Shown here: in pieces, positions 46,334 to 54,717 of the stretch
Position numbering within the stretch: position 1 is the first letter of the stretch
How the letters are laid out: every line of letters begins with the position of its first letter
Origin: Streptomyces geranii
GTDB taxonomy: Bacteria; Actinomycetota; Actinomycetes; Streptomycetales; Streptomycetaceae
Length of the DNA: 64,000 nucleotides
Direction: 5' to 3'
Assembly: GCF_002954775.1 (NCBI RefSeq)
Contig: NZ_KZ672952.1
Span: 777,860-841,859 of the forward strand
Made by a program: the position numbers and the translations under genes
The notes under the pieces: model-generated
Seen by the model: only the letters and a program-made list of their open reading frames with translations
Databases searched by the model: none
Told to the model about the DNA's origin: nothing

Positions 46334-47227
46334 ATGACCGCACACAGGACTGCCCGGTGCCGGGCCTGGGTGGTGCCGGCGGCCGTGACGGCCGTACTGC
46401 TGCTCTCGGGCTGCGGGCACGGGCAACAGCAGCAGGGGACCTACGCCAGCGGAGGCGACCCCGGCCAGGGACCGATCACGCTCGGCGCCGACCACTCACC
46501 CGAGAGCCGTGTCGTCGCCGCCCTGTACGAGAAACTGCTGACCGACGCCGGTGAACAGGTCACGTTGGCGCGCTCCTCCTACGCGAGCCCAGCTGACACC
46601 GCCAAGGCCGTCGTCACCGGTCGGCTCACCCTGGCCCCCGCGTACGAGACCACCTTGTTGCGCGCCCTGGGCAGCACCAGCAGCATCCCGGGGGACATCG
46701 GGGGAACGCTGAGCATGGTGCTGCCCGTGGGCATCACCGCGCTGCCGCCCGCCGCCGCGCAGCACGGCCCGGTCATCGCCGTCAGCCGGGCCACCGCCCG
46801 GCACCATGACCTGCGCAGCCTCGCCGATCTGGCCGACACGCACCGCCGCTTCACCCTGGGCGGCCCGGCTGCCGGGGCGTCCCAGGCACCATCGGCGGGC
46901 ACGCTGAGCGCGGCGTACGGCGTCCCGCTCACCCCGGTGGGCACGTCCGGCCCGGCGGACCTCCAGGTCCTGCGCGGCACGGATCCGGCGATCGCCCGCG
47001 ACGGTCTGGTGGTGCTGACCGACCCCAAGGGGGTCATCCCACCGGACCACGTGTTCCCCCTGATCGGCTCCGACTACGCGGGCAAGGCCACCCGCACCGC
47101 ACTGGCCCGGCTGGACACCACCCTCACCACCGGCCAGCTCGCCCTCCTCGCCTCGGCCGTCACCAACGGCCAGAGCCCCGACCAGGCCGCCACGGCGTGG
47201 CTACGGGCCAAGGGCATGCTGGCTTGA
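46334..47227 (+). CDS. OpuAC/ProX-type substrate-binding lipoprotein
   Basis: A 297-residue lipoprotein starting at ATG 46334 (GAGGGA upstream). The signal ends at lipobox LLSGC. The body follows the glycine-betaine/choline-binding OpuAC pattern: ITLGADHSPESRVVAALYEKLLTDAGEQV, then ARSSYASPADTAKAVVTG, a APAYETTLLRAL segment and a late IPPDHVFPLIGSD. Orphan members of this class exist without permease genes, as here. Ligand unknown; a quaternary amine is only a family-based guess. It follows the secreted protein by 77 bp and may be cotranscribed. Confidence 0.78.
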   Translation: MTAHRTARCRAWVVPAAVTAVLLLSGCGHGQQQQGTYASGGDPGQGPITLGADHSPESRVVAALYEKLLTDAGEQVTLARSSYASPADTAKAVVTGRLTLAPAYETTLLRALGSTSSIPGDIGGTLSMVLPVGITALPPAAAQHGPVIAVSRATARHHDLRSLADLADTHRRFTLGGPAAGASQAPSAGTLSAAYGVPLTPVGTSGPADLQVLRGTDPAIARDGLVVLTDPKGVIPPDHVFPLIGSDYAGKATRTALARLDTTLTTGQLALLASAVTNGQSPDQAATAWLRAKGMLA

Positions 47228-47276
47228 GTCCCGCAGCCAACTCCCTCTACCCGAAAGCACGGTGACCGTTCAGTGA

Positions 47277-47573
47277 TCCGCCTCTTCCGCCAAGAGCGTC
47301 GATTCGGTGCGGCTGCAGATCTGCAACAAGCGTCCGGCGAACCAGAAGTTCTACATCGTCGGCTACAACCAGTACCACGACTGGGCCACCTCCACGCCCC
47401 GGCCCGTCAAGCCGTACAGCTGCTACGACCTCACGGACATGTGGTGGGAGACCAACCGGACCTTCGAGCTCCACTGGGAGGTCGGGAACTCGGTCCCGAA
47501 CTGGAAGCAGCGGCTCTGGTACATCCCGGGCACCGCCAAGAACGGTGGCCGGCAGAAGGCCGCCATCGCCTGA
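47277..47573 (+). pseudogene. 5'-truncated remnant of a small secreted-protein gene
   Basis: The frame after an in-frame TGA at 47274 reads SASSAKSVDSVRLQICNKRP and continues for about 98 codons to TGA 47573, rich in Trp, Tyr and Asn (DLTDMWWETNRTFELHWEVG). It resembles the mature part of a secreted protein that has lost its signal sequence. GTG 47307 could start an 89-codon product but has no good ribosome site and would have no export signal. Confidence 0.5.
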
Positions 47574-47620
47574 CCCGGGCAGCGGCCCGTGTGCGCGAGA
47601 CCAGCGGTGTGCGGATCCGG

Positions 47621-50600
47621 TCAGCCGCCACACACCCGGCGGTACGGCACCTCGGACGCGTACAACCGCCACTGGGCCCTCGTCAACGTGGCGCCGCCCG
47701 CACGGGCGCAGACCCGGGTGACGGCCCGGGTGGGATCGACCGGGTAGCGCTGGAGCAGGGCATGGGGACCGGCCGCGTAGAGCGTTGTGCTGTCGGGGCT
47801 GAAGGCAAGGGAGCCAATCTTCTCGCCGGGAGTGCTCAGTGGGCCGCCCAAGGGCTGCCGGGTGCCGAGGTCCCACAGTTGGAGCGTGCCCGCGTCACCT
47901 CCGACGGCCAGGGTGCGGCCGTCCGGGCTCAGCGCCAGGGCGCTCATCTGCTCGACCATGTCGCCCGCCGCGGTGGGGAAGACGTTGCGCAGCACACCTG
48001 CCCGGTGTTCGAGATCGCCGTCCCACAACGTAACCCGCCCGGACACGTCGCCTGCCGCCAGCCGGGAGCCGTCGGGAGCGAAGGCGAGATCAGCGACCCG
48101 GTCACCCCCGACAAGGTTGTGCAGGGTGAGGCTCCCGGACGGCAGACGGACCGCGCGGTCTCCGCGCAGAAGCAGCCGTCCGTCAGGGCGGACGGCCAGC
48201 CCGAGATCGGTCGACCCTGGAAACACGGCGGTGCGGCGACGGCGTGCGACGTCCCACACCTCGTCGTTCAGCCCGTCGCCATCGGACAGGCGGACCGCGT
48301 ACAGGTCCCGGCCGCCGGGGCCCAGGGCCACTGTGGCCACCGAAGCGTCGGGCGAGGGCTCCGTGAGGTCCAGCGTGGTCCGTGTGCGACGGCGCGTCAG
48401 GTCCCAGAGGGTGAGGCGCTGAGAGGCCGCGCCCTGGCCGGGGCCTGAGACACCGTACGCGAGCGAGGTGCCTTCGGGACTGAACGCCATCAGGGCCTTG
48501 GTGCCCTGCGCGGCGACCGCATCGGCGGGGTCGCCCGGGGCAGGAGGGGGTGGGGGTGGGGACGGCAGCGTCCGCACCACGTGTCCGTCACGGGTGTCGC
48601 GCAGTTGGAAGCGGTAGGCGCTGCCGGAACGCTCGGCGGTCGCGAGCGTGCGGCCGTCCGGGCTGAGGAGCACGGCATCCACCGGCTCGTCGTTCCAGGC
48701 GGAGGTGACGGCCGATGTGAGGTCCAGGGTGTGGGTGGTGCCCGCTTCGAGGTAGCGCAGGAGGGGACGGGCGGGATCCCAGGCGAGACCGCCGTACAAA
48801 TCCTGGTTGTCCAGGGGGTGGCGGAAGACCGGTTCGGCCGGCGACGAGAGCCGCCAGGCGCTGATCTCGTCGCCGTCGGCGGTCGCCAGGAAGCTGCCGT
48901 CCTTGTTGAACGCGGCGTACAACACGCCCGGGACGTCGAGGTCGGCCACCTGGCGTCCCGAAGTGGTGTCCCAGACGCGGACCTCATGGTCCGAGACGAC
49001 GGCGAGCCGGCCACCGCCGCCGAAGACCATCGCCGAGTTCCGGTCGTCGCAACTGGCGCCGGAGCGGTCCCAGCCACCGGACAGCCTCCGGTGACCGGCT
49101 ACGTCCCAGACCTGGGGAGCCTGGCCGGTGGGGCAGACGGCCACCAGATGCTCGTCGGCGCTCGCGGCCACGTTCGCCCGGTCACCCGCGCGGGTCTCGA
49201 ACAGCAGCCGACCGTCCGTGACGGCTCGCAGTTCCACCCGGTCATCGCCCAGGCTCGTGGTCAGGTAGCCGCGTCCACTTGCGTCCAGATCCACGGCGTC
49301 GTCCGCCCGCAGCGGAGGCCCGGACCACCGGCCGGTGCGCCGGTCCCACAGCCGCATGCCGTGCTCCCCGGAGATGGCGAGCATCCGGCCGTCCGGTCCG
49401 GCCGAGAACACCTCACCGTCCGGCAGCCGACCCTGGGCGCTCTGGCGGTGGTCGGCCACGTCCCAGGTCCGCCAGGTCCGCCCTTCGGCGCTGAGCAGCG
49501 TCCGGCCCGAGTCGACGAGGAAGCGCGATGAGCCGTTCCCCGCCGCCGAGTCGGTGAAGGAGTCGGTCTCGGGCTGGGCGAGCGCGCCGATCAGAGCCCG
49601 CCGGGACTCGGGCAGCGGTGCGATGCGCCAGGCCGCGACGCCGAGCAGTTGCGCGGTGCGGGGATCCGTGGTGCGCAGGGATTCGGCGATCTCGGCGACC
49701 CGGCGGGCCACGGTGTCGGTGGTCTGGCGTTGATTGTCCCTGTGCTGCTGCCAGGCCACGAAGCCCGCGATCAGCGCCACCGCCAGGAAGGCCGACACAG
49801 CGGCCGTCAGCGAGCGCGCCCGATGGGCGGAGCGGACAGCGGCCCGGCGTTCCGCCTCCCGAGCCGCGAAGGCGGCGAGGAGGAACTCCCGTTCCACCAG
49901 GGTCAAGGTGTGGTCCCGCACGGGATCGGGGAACAGTTCCTCCGCAAGCGTCAGCCGGCTCCCCCGGTACAGCGCGCCGGGGTCGCGGTCGTGCTCCAGC
50001 CAGGCGCGGGCCGCTTCGGTCAGCGCCCTGTGGTGACGCAGCCGCTCACGATCTTGCTGTATCCAGCCCTGCAGCCGGGGCCAGCAGGTCATCAGAGCCT
50101 CATGGGCGAGGTGGACGCCTTCCTCGTCGACCGTCAGCAGGCGGGCGCGGGCGAGCCGCTCGACCACCACCGGCACGTCCGGGCCCACCCACTCGTCCCG
50201 TTCGGCCACGGTCAACGGGCGCCGGGTGTCCGGAGCGCCGCGTCCGGGCTCGACCAGCCGCAGCAACAGCTGGCGGGCCGCGCACGCCTGGTCCGGGGTC
50301 AGCTCCTCGTACACCCGCTCGGCACTCGCCGCGATCGCACCGCGCACCCCACCCGCAGCCTCGTACGAGGCGAGGGTCAGCATCCGGCCCCGGCGCCGCT
50401 TCCAGGTTTCCAGCATGGCGTGCGAGAGCATCGGCAATCCGCCGGGCTCGTCGAGAACCTCCTCGACGATCCGCGCGGTCAACTCCCGTTCCACCAGAAG
50501 CCCCACCGCCTGCGCCGGCCTCGTCACCGCCTCCCGCAACTCCTCCGCGGTCATTGGCCCGACCAGCAGCCCGGCACCGTGGAGCGCCTCCGCCAGCTCT

Positions 50601-51358
50601 CGATGCTCACCGCACCGCGAGTAGAAGTCGGCCCGTACAACGATGAGTACGCGCAGCGGGCTGCGCGGATCGCGGGCGGCGAGCAGCAGATCGATGAAAC
50701 GGGACCGCTCAGCCCTGTCCCGACAGAGGGTGAAGACCTCCTCGAACTGGTCGAACAGCACCCAGCTCTCCGGCTCACCCTCCGCAGGGGCCAGAAGATG
50801 CCCGTACGTCGTGGCGGGCCGGTCCCCAGGAGTGAGCACCCGTAGCACCGCCGGGCGGCCCCGGTCCGCGATCTCCTTGCGCAGACGGGGGATCAGCCCG
50901 GCCCGCAGCAGCGAGGACTTACCGCTGCCGGAGGCCCCGAACACCGCCGCGAACCGATGCCCGCACACCAGCTCGGCCAACTCCCCGACAAGCCGTTCCC
51001 TGCCGAAGTACAGTCCGTGGTCATGCGGCTCGAACCGGGCCAGCCCCCGGTAGGGAGGAGAAGCCTCCTCACCGTCCACGCACTCCATCGCGGCCGTCTG
51101 CGCCTGGACCTCCTTCCAGCGCACCTCCCATTCGGCCGGATCCCCGCCACAGGCCCGTACGTACCCCCGCACGACCGCGAGGGACGGCAGCCGCTCACCC
51201 GCCGCGGCCTGCGACAGCGTTGTCACCGCGAAACCCGCCGTCCGGGCCATGTCCCGGTAGGACGGGCTCCCGCCGGCCCTGCGCAGCTCCCGCAGCTCAT
51301 GGGCGAGCCGCTGAACGGGACCGGCTTCGGGGTCCACAGGTCTCTCGGGACGCCCCAT
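47621..51358 (-). CDS. HTH-nSTAND1-WD40 protein, membrane-anchored
   Basis: A 1245-residue protein from ATG 51358, with GGAGGT 11 nt upstream; the open frame runs to 51430 without a better site. An N-terminal Xre-type HTH (about 15-70, containing TAGFAVTTLSQAAAGERLPS) is followed by an nSTAND1 NTPase with Walker A GASGSGKS at 141-148 and a Walker B-like SWVLFDQFEEVF. A single hydrophobic helix (about 516-534) follows, then a C-terminal WD40-type beta-propeller region (about 600-1245) with many LAxSPDGRTLA and WD repeats. In Streptomyces such proteins are sensors of unknown ligands, related in layout to STAND defence and signalling ATPases. A regulon 2 type promoter and operator lies about 250-300 bp upstream and points at it. 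Confidence 0.87.
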   Translation of the reverse strand: MGRPERPVDPEAGPVQRLAHELRELRRAGGSPSYRDMARTAGFAVTTLSQAAAGERLPSLAVVRGYVRACGGDPAEWEVRWKEVQAQTAAMECVDGEEASPPYRGLARFEPHDHGLYFGRERLVGELAELVCGHRFAAVFGASGSGKSSLLRAGLIPRLRKEIADRGRPAVLRVLTPGDRPATTYGHLLAPAEGEPESWVLFDQFEEVFTLCRDRAERSRFIDLLLAARDPRSPLRVLIVVRADFYSRCGEHRELAEALHGAGLLVGPMTAEELREAVTRPAQAVGLLVERELTARIVEEVLDEPGGLPMLSHAMLETWKRRRGRMLTLASYEAAGGVRGAIAASAERVYEELTPDQACAARQLLLRLVEPGRGAPDTRRPLTVAERDEWVGPDVPVVVERLARARLLTVDEEGVHLAHEALMTCWPRLQGWIQQDRERLRHHRALTEAARAWLEHDRDPGALYRGSRLTLAEELFPDPVRDHTLTLVEREFLLAAFAAREAERRAAVRSAHRARSLTAAVSAFLAVALIAGFVAWQQHRDNQRQTTDTVARRVAEIAESLRTTDPRTAQLLGVAAWRIAPLPESRRALIGALAQPETDSFTDSAAGNGSSRFLVDSGRTLLSAEGRTWRTWDVADHRQSAQGRLPDGEVFSAGPDGRMLAISGEHGMRLWDRRTGRWSGPPLRADDAVDLDASGRGYLTTSLGDDRVELRAVTDGRLLFETRAGDRANVAASADEHLVAVCPTGQAPQVWDVAGHRRLSGGWDRSGASCDDRNSAMVFGGGGRLAVVSDHEVRVWDTTSGRQVADLDVPGVLYAAFNKDGSFLATADGDEISAWRLSSPAEPVFRHPLDNQDLYGGLAWDPARPLLRYLEAGTTHTLDLTSAVTSAWNDEPVDAVLLSPDGRTLATAERSGSAYRFQLRDTRDGHVVRTLPSPPPPPPAPGDPADAVAAQGTKALMAFSPEGTSLAYGVSGPGQGAASQRLTLWDLTRRRTRTTLDLTEPSPDASVATVALGPGGRDLYAVRLSDGDGLNDEVWDVARRRRTAVFPGSTDLGLAVRPDGRLLLRGDRAVRLPSGSLTLHNLVGGDRVADLAFAPDGSRLAAGDVSGRVTLWDGDLEHRAGVLRNVFPTAAGDMVEQMSALALSPDGRTLAVGGDAGTLQLWDLGTRQPLGGPLSTPGEKIGSLAFSPDSTTLYAAGPHALLQRYPVDPTRAVTRVCARAGGATLTRAQWRLYASEVPYRRVCGG

Positions 51359-52217
51359 GGATGCACTACCTCCGCGTACTTGTCCAAACGATCTGTCCAT
51401 GGCGAGGCCAGACCAGAACAACGAACTCACTTACCGCTGGGCCGACGGGCACCGCCCGCAGGTTGACCGCGTCGGCGAAAGCGGCGCCTGCTGGATCCTG
51501 CGCCCTATCTCCTCCGGCGAAGGTCGCTCGCCACTCAGGGCGCAGGACGCGACATTCCGCGATCCGGCCCCGCACCGGGACACGACGGCGGCCTGGCCAG
51601 TTGTCGAACCGGTTCGCGTGGGGTAAAGCTACGAGCACCCCAACTTGGCTGTCAACGTCTCTGATGCAACCATTCCTCCGGGTGAAAATTGTGCATAACG
51701 CTCGCTCCGAGGGCGTTACCGAGTGGACGCGGCGCATGTCCGCTCGTTGTGGGAGAACGGAGCGCCACTCGGTTTCGTCGCGGCGACGACCAGCTGCCCG
51801 CCGCGAGCCGGGCCAAGTGCCTCGGTCGGGTGAGACATGTGCGCAGACCTCGGTGATGAGTGGTCCGTCATGGCTCTTGTCTTCTCCAGCTGCGAGATGT
51901 GCCGGATGGCGTCCGCTGCCCGCTTCCGCGGATGTGAGGGGGAAGCGCGCCAGAGGCGCCGGACCGGGCAGCTGACCTCGTGGCTGAGTGCCTGGCGGGC
52001 ACTGCTCAAGCTGCCGCTGCCGATGCGGGCCGCCGCGAGGTGACGCGGCACAAGCGTGGCCCGGGGCTTCACGGAGACGACACGTATTTCTACGGGTACC
52101 GGGGTATTCCGCTACGCGTACCGCGGGCGGGTGGTGTTCGGACCGCCCACCCCGAGGAGCGGGAGGAACTTGGCCGTCAGTGCCGACGGCTCAGGTGTGA
52201 CTACGACGCGCGTCGGC
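51359..52217. other. Long leader and gap upstream of the nSTAND gene
   Basis: About 860 bp without a supportable gene. Several short frames in both directions have no ribosome site. The only clear element is the leftward promoter-operator at 51604-51655, listed separately. Between it and the nSTAND start lie about 245 bp that could be a long leader or the scar of a deleted glycosidase gene. Confidence 0.45.
51604..51655 (-). promoter_or_regulatory. Regulon 2 type promoter with operator O3, pointing leftward
   Basis: On the minus strand TTGACA (51650-51655), 18 nt, TAGCTT (51626-51631), then 9 nt and the perfect core CGAACCGGTTCG, all within TCGAACCGGTTCGC (51604-51617). The -10 to operator spacing and the CACG just before the core match the lacI promoter at 54588 exactly. 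Confidence 0.7.
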
Positions 52218-52254
52218 CTACGGGGCTCCTGCCGCCATGACAGGAGCCCCGTAG
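52218..52254 (-). terminator. Hairpin terminator after the ricin-domain glycosidase
   Basis: CTACGGGGCTCCTG (52218-52231) and CAGGAGCCCCGTAG (52241-52254) form a perfect 14-bp stem with a 9-nt loop, 17 nt past the stop of the leftward gene. Confidence 0.85.
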
Positions 52255-52270
52255 GGAAGGAGGGGACGGG

Positions 52271-54145
52271 TCAGCTCTTGCCGAGGAGGGTCCAGATCTG
52301 GTTCTTCTTGGTGGTGAGGGCGCTCGCGGAGTCACAGGTCCACTGGTGGATCAGGGCGCGTGCGGTGGTGGATATGTTGGAGACGTCGACGCATTTTCCG
52401 CTGTTCACAGAGACCATCTGGTAGTCGTGGCTGCCTGTGCTGACGGGGTTGAGGGTGAACTGCTGGTTGGTCCCGCCGTGGCAGGTCCACTGCTGGACGG
52501 CGGCGCCGTCTGCGGTGGAGAAGGCGGAGACATCGAGGCACTTGCCGCTGAGTTCGTTGACGACCGTGTAGGTGTTCGCCAGGCCGGCGACCGGCTTGAA
52601 GTCGAACATCTGCTGGTAGCCGCCCTCACAGTAGTACTGCTGGTACTGCGTACCGTTGGCCGTGGACAGGCCTGTGTCGTCCAGGCACTGGCGGCTGTTG
52701 GGGCTGATGGCGATCGTGGAGATCGTGGTGTTGGACGGCGGGAGCAGGGTGACGGTGTAGGCGTCCTTGGCGTTCGTCCACGGGACGGTGAGGGAGGCGG
52801 CGTTGCCGCTGACCGTCAGGGTGGTGTCGGAGACGGTGGTGGGTCCGCTGACGGCGTTGCCGTTGTCGTAGGGGTTGCGCTGGACGACGGCCCGGACCTG
52901 GCCGCTCTCCACGACCGAGGTGGTGCCGAGGCCGGTGAGGTTGACGGTGACGGTGCCGGTGTTGCCGTTGCTGCCGAGCAGGATTTTCGCGTTCTTGGCG
53001 GTGTTGTCCTTCGTGGCGTAGCCGTCGGTGTTGGTGCCGGGGGTGACCTTGACGGTGCTGCCGGTCTGCGAGCCGTAGTAGCGGTACGCGAACCACTCGC
53101 CGAGCGGCAGGTACTGGCCGACGCTGTTCTTGGTGAGGAGGGCCGCCTGGTAGTCGTGCAGGTTGGTGCCCCCGCCCCAGTTGGCGCGCAGGCCGTCGAT
53201 TCCCGCGTGCTCCAGCCGTGAGATGTACCAGCTGCCACCGCCGGGGTTCTGCTCGCCGGGGAGACCGTACTCGTTGACCTGGTACGGGCGGGTGTTGGTC
53301 AGGCCGGCCGCGGCGAGGGTGGAGTCGGCGACTGCGGCGTCGGCGACCGGGTCGCCGGAGAGGTCGTGCCAGCTGTAGATGTCGGGGGCGACGTTGTTCG
53401 CCTTGACGTAGGCCAGATACGTGGTCCACCAGCTGCCGGACACGCTCGGCGTCTTCGAGATGCTCGGGCCCACGATCAGCTGGGACGGGAAGGCCGCGCG
53501 CACACGGGCGTGGAACCGCGCCCACATCTCCAGGTACCGGCTCTGCGACGGAGCCCAGAAGTTGCTGCCGTCCGGCTCGTTCCACAGGTCCCACTGGACG
53601 GTCATGTTGTTGGCCTTGACGTCACTGATGAGCTGGGTGAGGAAGGCGTCGAACTGCGTCCAGTCCCCGTTGTCGCCGGGCCAGCCCTGGACGGTGTTGC
53701 CGTCGGCGCCCCACAGGTCGTGCGGGAGGAGGACGAAGGTGCCGCCGAGGGCGACGGTCCGCTTGTACTGGGCCAGGGTGGAGGCCCAGCGGGTCTGGTA
53801 GTCGGCAAGGCTGGTGGCATAGCCGCCGCTGTTGAGCTGCGCGCCGCCGGCCCGCATGAGGTTCCACTTGATGTCGGTGTAGAAGTGGTCCTGCGGTGCC
53901 GTGGCGTCCGGCGTCATCCCGTAGATGGTGCCGGAGGCACGGTAGGTGGGGGCGCCGCTTGTGGTGGCGAAGTCGACGGTCACGGCGGTGTCGGCCGCGT
54001 GGGCCGTCGTGCCGGGCAGCACCGCGACGGCCGCCACCGAGGCGAGCAGCGCGGCGAGCGCGGTGGTCCTGCGCGGGCGGCGGCCCGCGGGGGAACCGGG
54101 CCGGCTGTCGCCGCTGGGCGGAACGGGGGCAGGGGACTTGCGCAC
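52271..54145 (-). CDS. Secreted clan GH-A-like glycosidase with ricin-type CBM13
   Basis: A 624-residue secreted protein. The start is GTG 54145 with GGGAG upstream; the frame is open to 54709 but without a credible start. The signal peptide ends near TTAHA-ADTAV. The catalytic domain (about 45-480) begins AVTVDFATTSGAPTYRASGT and carries a putative acid/base Glu190 in DLWNEPDGSNFW and putative nucleophile Glu292 in YQVNEYGLPG. The C-terminal ricin-type lectin (CBM13, about 500-624) has QQWTCHGGTNQQFTLNPV and repeated Q-W motifs. It lies in the same broad fold group as the proteins at 41286 and 60879. Operator O4 controls it. Substrate unknown. Confidence 0.82.
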   Translation of the reverse strand: MRKSPAPVPPSGDSRPGSPAGRRPRRTTALAALLASVAAVAVLPGTTAHAADTAVTVDFATTSGAPTYRASGTIYGMTPDATAPQDHFYTDIKWNLMRAGGAQLNSGGYATSLADYQTRWASTLAQYKRTVALGGTFVLLPHDLWGADGNTVQGWPGDNGDWTQFDAFLTQLISDVKANNMTVQWDLWNEPDGSNFWAPSQSRYLEMWARFHARVRAAFPSQLIVGPSISKTPSVSGSWWTTYLAYVKANNVAPDIYSWHDLSGDPVADAAVADSTLAAAGLTNTRPYQVNEYGLPGEQNPGGGSWYISRLEHAGIDGLRANWGGGTNLHDYQAALLTKNSVGQYLPLGEWFAYRYYGSQTGSTVKVTPGTNTDGYATKDNTAKNAKILLGSNGNTGTVTVNLTGLGTTSVVESGQVRAVVQRNPYDNGNAVSGPTTVSDTTLTVSGNAASLTVPWTNAKDAYTVTLLPPSNTTISTIAISPNSRQCLDDTGLSTANGTQYQQYYCEGGYQQMFDFKPVAGLANTYTVVNELSGKCLDVSAFSTADGAAVQQWTCHGGTNQQFTLNPVSTGSHDYQMVSVNSGKCVDVSNISTTARALIHQWTCDSASALTTKKNQIWTLLGKS

Positions 54146-54435
54146 GGGGTCTCCCGAGGGGGTGGGTGGTGACCGGGCCCGTTGGGCCCGGCGGGCCTCG
54201 GCAGCCGCTGTCCCAGGGGGCGTGGCGTGCCGGAGGTCGCGGGATGCCGCCCGGGTAAGGGGGAGGGCGGCGGGGGTGCGGCAGGGGCTGGTGGTGCCCT
54301 GGCGCGACGGGGTGGTGGTGTGCGGGCACCAGGGTCCGCTGGTGGTGCGCACTGTCCTGCGCGGACGGGATGCGGCGTGGAAGGGTCCGCCAGGTCGTGT
54401 CCGGCCGAGGGGTGGCGGGGTGCTCCACCCGCTCC

Positions 54436-54481
54436 TCGAACCGGTTCGACGGAAGTTAACACCGGGGGAACAGGTCAGCAA
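54436..54481 (-). promoter_or_regulatory. Regulon 2 promoter and operator O4
   Basis: On the minus strand TTGCTG (54476-54481), 17 nt, TAACTT (54453-54458), 3 nt and the perfect palindrome TCGAACCGGTTCGA (54436-54449). It drives the ricin-domain glycosidase, leaving a leader of about 290-300 nt. Confidence 0.75.
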
Positions 54482-54587
54482 TACCCTTGACCAGAATCGC
54501 CGGGCGGGCACATATCCGGGCGAGCCCGTCATCATGCATCCGCACATCAGCGTTTCCAGGGCGTTACGAGAAATCCGGCAGGAAGCG

Positions 54588-54696
54588 TTGACACCCGGTC
54601 GGGTTGCTCCTACCTTCACTTCACGCGAACCGGTTCGACGACCGATGATCGACTGATGTAGTGATCGTCTTCCGTCGAATCGTCGAATCGGTTCGA
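54588..54696 (+). promoter_or_regulatory. lacI/transport promoter with operators O5 and O6
   Basis: TTGACA (54588-54593), 17 nt, TACCTT (54611-54616), 9 nt, then CGAACCGGTTCG (O5, 54626-54637). A second palindrome, TCGAATCGGTTCGA (O6, 54683-54696), lies between the promoter and the lacI start. The pair would allow tight autoregulation of the regulator and the genes behind it. Confidence 0.78.
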
Positions 54697-54717
54697 TCCC
54701 TCTCGACAAGGAGCCCC

